The position numbers and the translations under genes were made by a program. Under the pieces are notes generated by a model that worked only from the letters and a program-made list of their open reading frames with translations, ran no database searches and was not told the DNA's origin. From contig NZ_CP127173.1 in NCBI RefSeq assembly GCF_030264295.1, forward strand, positions 3,851,501 to 3,915,500: a stretch of DNA of 64,000 nucleotides, in the 5' to 3' direction. This stretch comes from Amycolatopsis nalaikhensis (GTDB lineage Bacteria; Actinomycetota; Actinomycetes; Mycobacteriales; Pseudonocardiaceae). Shown here one piece after another: positions 8,485-15,960 of the stretch. Every line of letters begins with the position of its first letter. Within the stretch, counting starts at the first letter, position 1.

Positions 8485-9234
8485 CTACGCGGCCTGGTTC
8501 CCCGGCAACGGCGGGCGGCGCACCACCGCGCGCGGCAGCTCGACGATCCGGCCCGGCCGCCGCTCGACGACCCGCTGCCGGGCCAGCCACACGACGTCCC
8601 GCCCGAACGACCACACCAGCGAAGCCAGCGCCGCCCCCACGGCCGCCAGCTCCAGCCACGACGGCAGCAACCCGGACACCACCACGACCAGCACCACGCC
8701 CTGCACCGCGGCCACCGTCTTGCGGGCCATGCTCGGGTACAGCGGCGCGGTCAGCCACGGCAACACCCACGAAGCCGCGACGAACGCGTACCGCATCAGG
8801 CCGATCGTCAGCACCCACAGGCCCAGCCCCTGCGCCACCTGGACGCACAGCAGGAGGATCAGGAACGCGTCGACCTCCATGTCGAAGCGGGCGCCGAACT
8901 CCGAGGCCGTGCCCGTGCGGCGGGCCACCTTGCCGTCGAAGCCGTCCATCGCCAGCGCCACCGCGACCAGGCCCGCCAGCCACAGCACCGGGCGGCCGCC
9001 GTCGGCGATCAGCTCGGCCGCGACGCCCACCAGCACCGCCCTGGCGAACGTGATCCAGTCCGCCGGCCCGAACGCCGGCCGGTCGCTGCGCCGCAGGCCC
9101 CAGCCCGTCAGCAACAGCAGCGCCACGCCGTACACCGCCCCCGTCGCCCAGGCGATCGGGGAGAGGAACGCGGCCCCCGCGGCGAGCACCCACGCCGGAA
9201 CCACCGAACGCAGGAGTAGGTCCTGTTTGATCAT
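8485..9234 (-). CDS. CDP-alcohol phosphatidyltransferase family protein
   Basis: A 249-residue membrane protein with about six helices. The complete family motif D-x2-DG-x2-AR-x8-G-x3-D-x3-D is present (DGFDGKVARRTG, then GARFDMEVD), so the enzyme should be active. These enzymes transfer a phospho-alcohol moiety from CDP to an acceptor such as inositol or glycerol phosphate in membrane lipid synthesis. ATG 9234 is chosen (GGAG 10 nt upstream); a longer frame from 9273 would run into the promoter region of the divergent dehydrogenase gene. The position beside the PTPS/cyclohydrolase cluster suggests it helps make a lipid-linked product, though this is inference. Confidence 0.85.
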   Translation of the reverse strand: MIKQDLLLRSVVPAWVLAAGAAFLSPIAWATGAVYGVALLLLTGWGLRRSDRPAFGPADWITFARAVLVGVAAELIADGGRPVLWLAGLVAVALAMDGFDGKVARRTGTASEFGARFDMEVDAFLILLLCVQVAQGLGLWVLTIGLMRYAFVAASWVLPWLTAPLYPSMARKTVAAVQGVVLVVVVSGLLPSWLELAAVGAALASLVWSFGRDVVWLARQRVVERRPGRIVELPRAVVRRPPLPGNQAA

Positions 9235-9301
9235 CGTCGACTCCGCGAAATGCTCATAGGGTGGCGGCGACACAGCCTCCGGTCGCCACTAGGAGAAACA
9301 C

Positions 9302-10264
9302 GTGGAACAGGCTTTCTGGGTTCAAAGTCCCGGCGAAGGCGCCATCCGGGACGTCGAGCTGCCCGAGCCGGGAGACGGTGACGTCCTGGTCCGCACGCTG
9401 TACTCCGGCGTTTCCCGCGGCACCGAAACCCTCGTGTTCCGCGGCGGGGTCCCGGCCAGCCAGCACGACGTCATGCGCGCGCCGTTCCAGGAGGGCGAGT
9501 TCCCCGGCCCGGTCAAGTACGGCTACCTCAACGTCGGCGTCGTCGAACGCGGCCCGGCCGAGCTCGAGGGCAAGACCGTCTTCTGCCTCTACCCGCACCA
9601 AACCGCCTACGTCGTCCCGGCGAGCGCCGTGACGCCCGTGCCCGACACGGTGCCACCCGGTCGGGCGATTCTCGCCGGCACCGTCGAGACCGCCGTGAAC
9701 GCCGTGTGGGACGCGCGGCCACGGCTCGGCGACCGGATCGCCGTCATCGGTGCCGGGATGGTCGGCTGCAGCGTCGCGAAACTGCTCCAGGCGTTCCCGG
9801 CGACGCGGGTGCAGCTCATCGACGTCGACCCCGCCAAGGCGGAGATCGCCAAGGCGCTCGGTGTCGATTTCTCGACCCCGGAGGAAGCCGACGGCGACCG
9901 CGACCTCGTCGTGCACGCGAGTGCCTCCGAAGCGGGCCTCGCGAGGGCGCTCGAGCTGCTCGCGCCGGAAGGCGAGGTCGTCGAGATGTCCTGGTACGGC
10001 GACCGCGCGGTGCGCGTGCCGCTCGGCGAGAACTTCCACTCGCGGCGGCTGGTGATCCGCAGCAGCCAGGTCGGCACGGTCGCCCGCCCGGACCGCAGCT
10101 ACGCCCAGCGCCTGGGCGTCGCCCTCGAGCTGCTCGCCGATCCGGCCTTCGAGGCGCTGGTCGACGGCGAGTGCGTGTTTGAAGATCTGCCTTCCGTGCT
10201 ACCCCGGTTGGCCGCGAATGAACTTTCCGCCCTCTGCCTTCGTGTCATGTATCAGCCGCAGTGA
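9302..10264 (+). CDS. Medium-chain dehydrogenase/reductase, SRGTE type
   Basis: A 320-residue MDR-superfamily oxidoreductase. Residues 1-130 form the GroES-like domain (LYSGVSRGTETLVFRGGVP), and the Rossmann domain begins at IAVIGAGMVGCSVAKLL, binding NAD(P). The usual catalytic-zinc Cys is replaced by Ser in SGVSRGTE, as in BchC-like members, so metal-independent chemistry is likely. It is the first gene of the plus-strand cluster running to 14226, about 30 nt before the PTPS-like gene. A role in oxidising or reducing a sugar or pterin side chain is possible. Substrate unknown. Confidence 0.8.
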   Translation: MEQAFWVQSPGEGAIRDVELPEPGDGDVLVRTLYSGVSRGTETLVFRGGVPASQHDVMRAPFQEGEFPGPVKYGYLNVGVVERGPAELEGKTVFCLYPHQTAYVVPASAVTPVPDTVPPGRAILAGTVETAVNAVWDARPRLGDRIAVIGAGMVGCSVAKLLQAFPATRVQLIDVDPAKAEIAKALGVDFSTPEEADGDRDLVVHASASEAGLARALELLAPEGEVVEMSWYGDRAVRVPLGENFHSRRLVIRSSQVGTVARPDRSYAQRLGVALELLADPAFEALVDGECVFEDLPSVLPRLAANELSALCLRVMYQPQ

Positions 10265-10295
10265 CCACGTCCACCCGCACGCATCGGAGGTCTTG

Positions 10296-10694
10296 GTGTT
10301 CAGCATCACCGTCCGTGACCACGTGATGGTCGCCCACAGCTTCCGCGGGGAGGTCTTCGGACCCGCGCAACGCCTGCACGGCGCGACCTTCGTGGTGGAT
10401 GCCACCTTCCGCCGCGCCGAGCTCGACGAGGACAACATCGTCGTGGACATCGGCAAGGCCACGGAAGAGCTCGGGGCGGTGCTGAGCGACCTGAACTACC
10501 GCAACCTCGACGACGAGCTGCAGTTCAAGGGCATCAACACCTCCACCGAGTACCTCGCGAAGGTCATCGCCGACCGGCTCGCCGACGCCGTCCACGCCGG
10601 ACGCCTCGGCGAGGGCGCCCGCGGCCTCGAAGGCATCGCCGTCTCGCTCCACGAGTCCCACGTGGCGTGGGCGAGCTACGAGCGTGGGCTGTGA
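10296..10694 (+). CDS. 6-pyruvoyl-tetrahydropterin synthase / QueD-like protein with altered active site
   Basis: A 132-residue member of the T-fold PTPS/QueD family, starting at GTG 10296 behind GGAGG. The fold landmarks are FSITVRDHVMVAHSF (first zinc His, H14), RLHGATFVVDATF and VVDIGKATEELGAVLSDLNY. In true PTPS/QueD the second motif reads Cys-x3-His-Gly-His; here it is A24-x3-H28-G-A30, so the catalytic Cys and one of three zinc His are absent. It may act on a different pyrimidine or pterin substrate, or not be catalytic. It overlaps the next gene by four bases (GTGA), indicating translational coupling with the glycosyltransferase. Association with GTP cyclohydrolase II supports a pterin-like pathway. 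Confidence 0.8.
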   Translation: MFSITVRDHVMVAHSFRGEVFGPAQRLHGATFVVDATFRRAELDEDNIVVDIGKATEELGAVLSDLNYRNLDDELQFKGINTSTEYLAKVIADRLADAVHAGRLGEGARGLEGIAVSLHESHVAWASYERGL

Positions 10695-11758
10695 ACAGCC
10701 TCTACGTCGTCCTGCCGGGGGATGTCGACGACACGTCGGTGCCCAGCGGCGGTAATACCTACGACCGCCGGATGTGCGACCGGCTCGCCGCCGCGGGCCT
10801 CGACGTCCACGAGATCGCCGTCGCCGGGTCGTGGCCGCGGCCGGACACCGAGGCCCGCGCGGTCCTCGGGCACCTGCTTTCGGCGTTGCCGACCGGCTCG
10901 GCCGTGCTGCTCGACGGCCTGGTCGCCTGCGGGGTGCCGGAGGTCGTCGTCCCGCAGGCCCGGCGGCTTTCGCTGTCGGTGCTGGTGCACCTGCCGCTGG
11001 CCGACGAGACCGGCCTGCCGCCCGCGCTCGCCGCCGAGCTCGACGCGCTCGAGCGCGAGACGCTGCGGGCCGCGAGCTCGGTCGTCGCGACGAGCGAGTG
11101 GGCCGCGCGGCGGCTGGTCGACCACCACGGACTGGCGCCGCACCGCGTGCACGCCGTGCCGCCCGGGGTCGACCCGGCGCCGCTCGCCGTCGGCACCGAC
11201 GGCGTGTCCCGGCTGGTCTGCGTCGCCAACGTGACCCCGCGCAAGGGCCAGGGCGTGCTCGCCCAAGCCCTCGAGACCGTCGCCGACCTGCGCTGGACCT
11301 GCGAGTGCGTCGGCGGGATCCGGCGGGAGACGAAGTACGTCGAGCGGCTGCGGGAGCACCGCCTCGGCGCCCGCTTCACGCTCACCGGGCCCCGCACCGG
11401 CGCGGCGCTGGCCGCGACCTACCACACCGCCGACCTGCTGGTGCTGCCTTCGCGCGCCGAGACGTACGGCATGGTCGTCACCGAAGCCCTCGCTCGCGGC
11501 GTGCCCGTGTTGACCACCGACGTCGACGCGCTGCCGGACACCGTCGGGACCGCGCCGGACGGCTCGGTGCCCGGGCTGCTCGTGCCCGGCGACGACGTCG
11601 AGGCGCTCGGCGCGGCCCTGCGCCGCTGGCTCACCGACCCGGCGCTGCGGACGCGGCTGCGCGCGTCGGCGAAGCTGCGCCGCGAGACCCTGACTGGCTG
11701 GGACGACACCGCCCGGCGAATCGCCGACATCCTGCAGCGGCAGGAGGCAGCGGCATGA
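10691..11758 (+). CDS. GT4-family glycosyltransferase
   Basis: A 355-residue GT-B glycosyltransferase. The C-terminal GT4 domain is evident (LVCVANVTPRKGQGVLAQAL, then the nucleotide-sugar site SRAETYGMVVTEALARGVPV with the conserved E-x7-E). The N-terminal half starts VVLPGDVDD and contains GGNTYDRRMC. It begins at a GTG overlapping the PTPS stop and ends in an ATGA overlap with the methyltransferase, so these genes are co-translated. A clear paralogue is at 17496-18572. Donor sugar unknown; the context suggests glycosylation of a pterin-like or lipid intermediate. Confidence 0.85.
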   Translation: MNSLYVVLPGDVDDTSVPSGGNTYDRRMCDRLAAAGLDVHEIAVAGSWPRPDTEARAVLGHLLSALPTGSAVLLDGLVACGVPEVVVPQARRLSLSVLVHLPLADETGLPPALAAELDALERETLRAASSVVATSEWAARRLVDHHGLAPHRVHAVPPGVDPAPLAVGTDGVSRLVCVANVTPRKGQGVLAQALETVADLRWTCECVGGIRRETKYVERLREHRLGARFTLTGPRTGAALAATYHTADLLVLPSRAETYGMVVTEALARGVPVLTTDVDALPDTVGTAPDGSVPGLLVPGDDVEALGAALRRWLTDPALRTRLRASAKLRRETLTGWDDTARRIADILQRQEAAA

Positions 11759-12579
11759 CCGCGTTCGCGCCGGACTGGCTCTACCTGCGGGAACCCGCCG
11801 ACGCCGCGGCCCGCGCCGCCGAACTGCTCGACCCGCTGCGGGAGTACCTGGACGACGAGGTCGTCATCCGCGACCTCGGCTGTGGCACCGGCTCGCTCGG
11901 CCGCTGGCTGGCCGCCCGGCTGCCCGGCCCGCAGCACTGGATCCTGCACGACCACGACGCCGAGCTGCTCGACCGCGCCCGCGCGAGCCTGCCGGAGACC
12001 GCGCTCGACGGAAGCCCCGTCGACGTCGTCACCGAGCAGGGCGACGTCACCGCGCTGCGGGCCGCCGACCTCGCGGGGACGTCGCTGGTCACCGCGTCGG
12101 CGCTGCTCGACCTGCTCACCAAGGACGAGGTCACGGCGCTGGCCACCGCGATCGTCGAGGCGGGTTGCGCGGCGCTGCTGGTGCTTTCGGTGACCGGCCG
12201 GGTGGAGCTCTCGCCCGCCGACCCGCTCGACGCCGCCGTCGCCGCCGCGTTCAACGCCCACCAGCGCCGGATCACCGGCGGACGGCGGCTGCTCGGCCCC
12301 AACGCCGTGGACGTCGCCGCGACCGTGTTCGGCAGGCTCGGCGCCACCGTCGTGCGCGCGGCGAGCGCCTGGCGCCTCGGGCCCGACCAGGCCGAGCTGC
12401 AGCGGCAGTGGCTGACCGGCTGGGTCGGCGCGGCCGTCGAGCAACTGCCCGAGCTGCGCCCGGTCACCGACGTCTACCTGCAGCGACGGCTCGAAATGGC
12501 CGCGGCGGGCGAGCTGCACGCGGTCATCCACCACGGCGACCTGCTGGTCCTGCCGCCGAGCCTGGAGGTGGCGGCGTGA
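11755..12579 (+). CDS. Class I SAM-dependent methyltransferase
   Basis: A 274-residue Rossmann-fold methyltransferase. Motif I is VIRDLGCGTGSLGRWLA near residue 40, followed by the acidic residue at the end of strand 2 (LHDHDAELLDRA) and a later VTASALLDLLT segment in the motif IV position. The start codon overlaps the glycosyltransferase stop (ATGA), and its own stop overlaps the next start (GTGA). It belongs to the pterin/glycan cluster and probably methylates that product; the acceptor atom cannot be predicted. Confidence 0.82.
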   Translation: MTAFAPDWLYLREPADAAARAAELLDPLREYLDDEVVIRDLGCGTGSLGRWLAARLPGPQHWILHDHDAELLDRARASLPETALDGSPVDVVTEQGDVTALRAADLAGTSLVTASALLDLLTKDEVTALATAIVEAGCAALLVLSVTGRVELSPADPLDAAVAAAFNAHQRRITGGRRLLGPNAVDVAATVFGRLGATVVRAASAWRLGPDQAELQRQWLTGWVGAAVEQLPELRPVTDVYLQRRLEMAAAGELHAVIHHGDLLVLPPSLEVAA

Positions 12580-13562
12580 AGCGCGCGCTGGCCTGGCTGC
12601 GGATCTTCGGCGCCTTCGCCATCCTCGCCGTCCTGGTCTGGCAGTTCGGCAGCGCCGCCTTCCTCGACGGGCTCGGCCGGATCAGCGTGCCCGGCGTGGC
12701 CGCCGCCCTGGGCATCGGCTTCGCGACGACGGTGTTCAGCGCGGGCCGCTGGCAGGTCGTCGCCACCCGGCTCGGCCTGCGGCTTTCGCTGCGCACCGCG
12801 GTCGCCGACTACTACCGCGCGCTGTTCCTCAACGGCGTGCTGCCCGCCGGCGTCCTCGGCGACGTCCACCGCGCGGTGCAGCACGGCCGCGACTCGGGTG
12901 ACGTGCCGCGCGGCGTGCGTGCCGTCGTGCTGGAACGGACGGCCGGCCAGGTCGTGCTGATCGCGTCCGCGGTCACCGTCGTGCTGGCCTGGCCCGGCGT
13001 CGTGCCCGGCGGGTTCCGCGAGGTCGTCACGGTCGCCGGGGTGACCGTCGTGCTGGCCGCCGTCGCCGCGCTGGTCGTGGGCCGCCTGCTCGGCGGGCGC
13101 TGGATCCACAGCCCGTCGAAGTGGCGGCGCGGCTTCGCCGTCTCGCTCGCCGACATCCGGCTCGGACTGCTGACCCGCGAGACCTGGCCCGGGGTCGGTT
13201 TCCTGTCGGCCGCGACGCTGGCCGGGCACCTGGCACTGTTCGTCGTCGCCGCCCGCGTGGCCGGGGTCGAGGCACCGGTCGGGCAGCTCGTGCCGCTGAT
13301 GGTGCTCGCGCTGCTCGCGATGGGGCTCCCGCTCAACGTCGGCGGCTTCGGCCCGCGCGAAGGCGTCTGCGCGCTGCTCTTCGGCGCGGCCGGGCTCGGC
13401 GCCGCCCAAGGTGTCACCGTCGCCGTCGTCTACGGCGTGCTCACGCTGGTCGCGAGCCTGCCCGGCGCCGGTGTCCTGATCGCCGGGAGCGTCGCCGGGT
13501 GCCGCCCGGCGCCGCTGTCCGGGGAACCCGACCGCGGCTTTCGCGTGAAAGCCGCGGGATAG
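12576..13562 (+). CDS. Lysylphosphatidylglycerol synthase TM-region (flippase-like) protein
   Basis: A 328-residue polytopic membrane protein of the LPG_synthase_TM/UPF0104 family, with about eight helices and no aminoacyl-transferase domain. The region YYRALFLNGVLPAGVLGDVH near residue 80 and the late LPLNVGGFGPREG segment are family signatures. Members without the catalytic domain are thought to move lipid-linked molecules across the membrane. It overlaps the methyltransferase stop by four bases and is followed 13 nt later by the cyclohydrolase gene. In this cluster it could translocate the product assembled by the glycosyltransferase and CDP-alcohol transferase. Confidence 0.78.
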   Translation: MKRALAWLRIFGAFAILAVLVWQFGSAAFLDGLGRISVPGVAAALGIGFATTVFSAGRWQVVATRLGLRLSLRTAVADYYRALFLNGVLPAGVLGDVHRAVQHGRDSGDVPRGVRAVVLERTAGQVVLIASAVTVVLAWPGVVPGGFREVVTVAGVTVVLAAVAALVVGRLLGGRWIHSPSKWRRGFAVSLADIRLGLLTRETWPGVGFLSAATLAGHLALFVVAARVAGVEAPVGQLVPLMVLALLAMGLPLNVGGFGPREGVCALLFGAAGLGAAQGVTVAVVYGVLTLVASLPGAGVLIAGSVAGCRPAPLSGEPDRGFRVKAAG

Positions 13563-13575
13563 AGAGGTGGAGGCC

Positions 13576-14226
13576 ATGACGGCAGGCGAAGTGGTGGCAG
13601 AGGACCTCGCGCAGCGGGCCGTGGTCGAGCGGGTCGTCGACACGCGGCTGCCGACCTCGCACGGGGTCTTCCGCGCGGTCGGCTACCTGGACCGGGCGGG
13701 CACCGAGCACGTCGCGCTGGTGCACGGCGACGTCACCGGGATCGGCACGCTCACCCGCGTGCACAGCGAGTGCCTGACCGGCGATGCCTTCGGCTCGACG
13801 CACTGCGAGTGCGGCGACCAGCTGGGCACAGCGCTGGACCGGATCGTCGAAGAGGGCGCCGGCGTGCTGATCTACGTCCGCGGCCACGAAGGCCGCGGGA
13901 TCGGCCTGCTGGCCAAGCTCAAGGCGATGCGCCTGCAGGAGGAGGGTCTCGACACGGTCGACGCGAACGTGGCGCTCGGCCTGCCGATCGACGCCCGCGA
14001 CTACCACGCGGCGGCGGGCATCCTGACCGACCTCGGCGTCCGCTCGGTGCGGTTGCTGTCGAACAACCCGGAGAAGGTCGCACAGCTCAAGCGCTACGGA
14101 ATCCGGATCAGCGAGCAGGTCCCGCTGCTGGTTCCGCCGAACGAGGAGAACCTGCGGTACCTGCGCGCCAAGGCGGAGCGGATGGACCACCTGCTCCCGC
14201 ACCTGGACGAGGCCCCGGTGGGCTGA
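13576..14226 (+). CDS. GTP cyclohydrolase II homologue with Met in place of the key Tyr (probable FAPy-forming type)
   Basis: A 216-residue protein, co-linear with RibA. The zinc ligands C66, C77 and C79 are intact (HSECLTGDAFGSTHCECGDQ), as are the phosphate-binding YVRGHEGRGIGLL and SNNPEKVAQL. At the position of E. coli Tyr105 (KIRAYALQ) it has Met118 (KLKAMRLQ). In Streptomyces coelicolor SCO6655 a Tyr-to-Met change at this position was reported to stop the reaction at the formylated product FAPy instead of the riboflavin precursor. ATG 13576 is preferred over GTG 13567 because GAGGTGGAGG precedes it. It is the last gene of the coupled cluster and converges on a creatininase gene that could supply the missing deformylase. 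Confidence 0.85.
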   Translation: MTAGEVVAEDLAQRAVVERVVDTRLPTSHGVFRAVGYLDRAGTEHVALVHGDVTGIGTLTRVHSECLTGDAFGSTHCECGDQLGTALDRIVEEGAGVLIYVRGHEGRGIGLLAKLKAMRLQEEGLDTVDANVALGLPIDARDYHAAAGILTDLGVRSVRLLSNNPEKVAQLKRYGIRISEQVPLLVPPNEENLRYLRAKAERMDHLLPHLDEAPVG

Positions 14227-14298
14227 AGGGGACTTTCCTGGCATCAGATGCCAGGAAAGTCCCCTTCAGCTCATCTGATGCGATGAACGTCCCCTTCA
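14222..14298. terminator. 23-bp perfect hairpin plus second inverted repeat
   Basis: Arms 14222-14244 and 14248-14270 are perfectly complementary with a three-base loop, followed by another GTCCCCTTCAGCCC end that can pair with the first arm. Both the cyclohydrolase TGA (14224-14226) and the creatininase stop (14296-14298) are embedded in it. The sequence is the same family as 8401-8483. It should terminate transcription from both sides. Confidence 0.75.
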
Positions 14299-14991
14299 GC
14301 CCAGGGCCGCCAGGGTCCCGGCGAAGCGCTGGACGAGTGTGTCCAGCAGGACGTGACCCTTCGCCGCGGTCGCCAGCGAAGGACGGCCGACCACCCCCGA
14401 CTCCGTGTACGCCTGAAGGCCCAGCGTCAGCAGGTGTTCCCGGTCGGTGACGTGGTCGGCCGTCTCGTACCCGGGCCGGACCAGGTGCGGGTGCGCGTGC
14501 AGCAGGATCGACGTCTCCAGCTCGCCCGCGTGCATGTCGTCGTCCAGCGACGTCCGCAGCCCGGCCGCGGTGTGCGCGGCCTGCCAGTCCGCGACGCCGG
14601 GGAACAGCGCCATCGCCCCCGCCGCCTCCTGGACCACATTGGACAGTACGTAGTTGCCGCCGTGCCCGTTCACCAGCACGAGCCGGGGCACGCCGGACGC
14701 GGCCAGGGACGCCGCGACGTCGGTGACCACGGAGTGCAGCGTCCGCGCGGAGATGCTCGCCGTGCCGGGCCACGCCGCGTGTTCGTGGGAGCACGAAATG
14801 GGGATCGGCGGCAGGTGGAGCACCGGGTACGCGGCCGCGACGGCGTTCGCGATCGTCGCCGCGATGACCGTGTCGGTCGCCAGCGGCAGGTGCGCGCCGT
14901 GCTGCTCGAAGCTGCCGACCGGCAGGATGGCCACCTCGGGCCGCGCCTCCCGCACGTCGGCGGTGGTGGCGAGCGGGAAGAGCTCGGTCAT
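14296..14991 (-). CDS. Creatininase-family amidohydrolase (candidate FAPy deformylase, ArfB-like)
   Basis: A 231-residue member of the creatininase family, normal length. The metal-binding residues are present: E29 and H31 in GSFEQHGAHLPLATDT, D40, H110 in LVNGHGGNYV, and acidic residues in MHAGELETSILL. The family includes creatininase, MftE-type peptidases and the archaeal formamide hydrolase ArfB, which removes the formyl group from FAPy. It faces a GTP cyclohydrolase II predicted to release FAPy, so an ArfB-like role is the favoured inference. It is transcribed from the opposite strand with its own promoter region, behind ATG 14991. Alternative roles within the family cannot be excluded from sequence alone. 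Confidence 0.82.
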   Translation of the reverse strand: MTELFPLATTADVREARPEVAILPVGSFEQHGAHLPLATDTVIAATIANAVAAAYPVLHLPPIPISCSHEHAAWPGTASISARTLHSVVTDVAASLAASGVPRLVLVNGHGGNYVLSNVVQEAAGAMALFPGVADWQAAHTAAGLRTSLDDDMHAGELETSILLHAHPHLVRPGYETADHVTDREHLLTLGLQAYTESGVVGRPSLATAAKGHVLLDTLVQRFAGTLAALG

Positions 14992-15021
14992 CGGCGCGTC
15001 CCCTTCTCTATGTTGGGTGGC

Positions 15022-15822
15022 ATGAGCGAGCATGCCGCACTTCTGGACGTCGCGCGCGAAGCCGTGGCCAAGGCGACGGAAATCGTCCGGTCCCGCCCGA
15101 GTTTTTCGGTTTCCGCGAAAGGTGATCGCGACCTGGTGACCGACGTCGACACCGCGGTCGAAGACGCGCTGCGGGAGTTCCTCGCCACCGAGACACCGGA
15201 GATCGGCGTGCTCGGCGAGGAGCGCGGCCGCAGCGGTGACGGCGGCGGGCGCTGGTGGGCGCTCGACCCGATCGACGGCACCGCGAACTTCGCCCGCGGA
15301 ATTCCGCTCTGCGGGATTTCCCTGGCGCTGGTGGACGGCGCGCACAGCACGGTCGCCGCGATCACCCTGCCGCACCTCGGCGTTACGTACACGGCGTCGC
15401 GCGGTGAAGGCGCCTTCCGCGACGGAGAGCGGATCGGCGCGTCGACCGCGACGGCCGTTTCGGACGCGATGATCTCCGTCGGCGACTTCGCGATCGGCGA
15501 GCTCGCCGAGGAGCAGAACCGCGCCCGGCTGCGGCTGCTGGCGGACCTCGGCGCGCGGGCGGAGAAGATCCGGATGTTCGGCAGCGCGGCCATCGACCTC
15601 GCCTGGGTGGCGGACGGAAAGCTCGACGCCGCACTGATCCTGGCCAACAAACCGTGGGACACGATGGCGGGTGTGCTGCTCGTGCGCGAGGCCGGCGGCG
15701 TCGTCGTCGACCGCGACGGCAGCGAGCACACGGTGGACTCCGCGGCGACGATCGCCGTCGGTGCCGGGCTGCGCAAGGAGATCGTGGACGCACTTGATCG
15801 CGCGTTCGGGGTTGTTCGTTAA
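15022..15822 (+). CDS. Inositol monophosphatase family protein
   Basis: A 266-residue metal-dependent phosphatase. Signature residues are intact: GEERG near residue 70, WWALDPIDGTANFARG (the DPIDGT metal motif) and KPWDTMAGVLLVREAGG near the C-terminus. Substrates in this family include inositol-1-phosphate, histidinol phosphate and other sugar phosphates. It is divergent from the creatininase gene with a 30-nt gap. Given the neighbouring CDP-alcohol transferase, phosphoinositol metabolism is possible but not established. Confidence 0.88.
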   Translation: MSEHAALLDVAREAVAKATEIVRSRPSFSVSAKGDRDLVTDVDTAVEDALREFLATETPEIGVLGEERGRSGDGGGRWWALDPIDGTANFARGIPLCGISLALVDGAHSTVAAITLPHLGVTYTASRGEGAFRDGERIGASTATAVSDAMISVGDFAIGELAEEQNRARLRLLADLGARAEKIRMFGSAAIDLAWVADGKLDAALILANKPWDTMAGVLLVREAGGVVVDRDGSEHTVDSAATIAVGAGLRKEIVDALDRAFGVVR

Positions 15823-15960
15823 GATTCCGGGTATCCGGGTGGGCGGCGCCACAGCGCGCGATTGCACTGTCCGCCCAAGGATTTCGGTTAGGTTGGTACC
15901 GGTCGGCCGCCGCGGCTGGCATGCTGACCGGATCTCGTCGGCCACTTCGGAGAATGGTGG

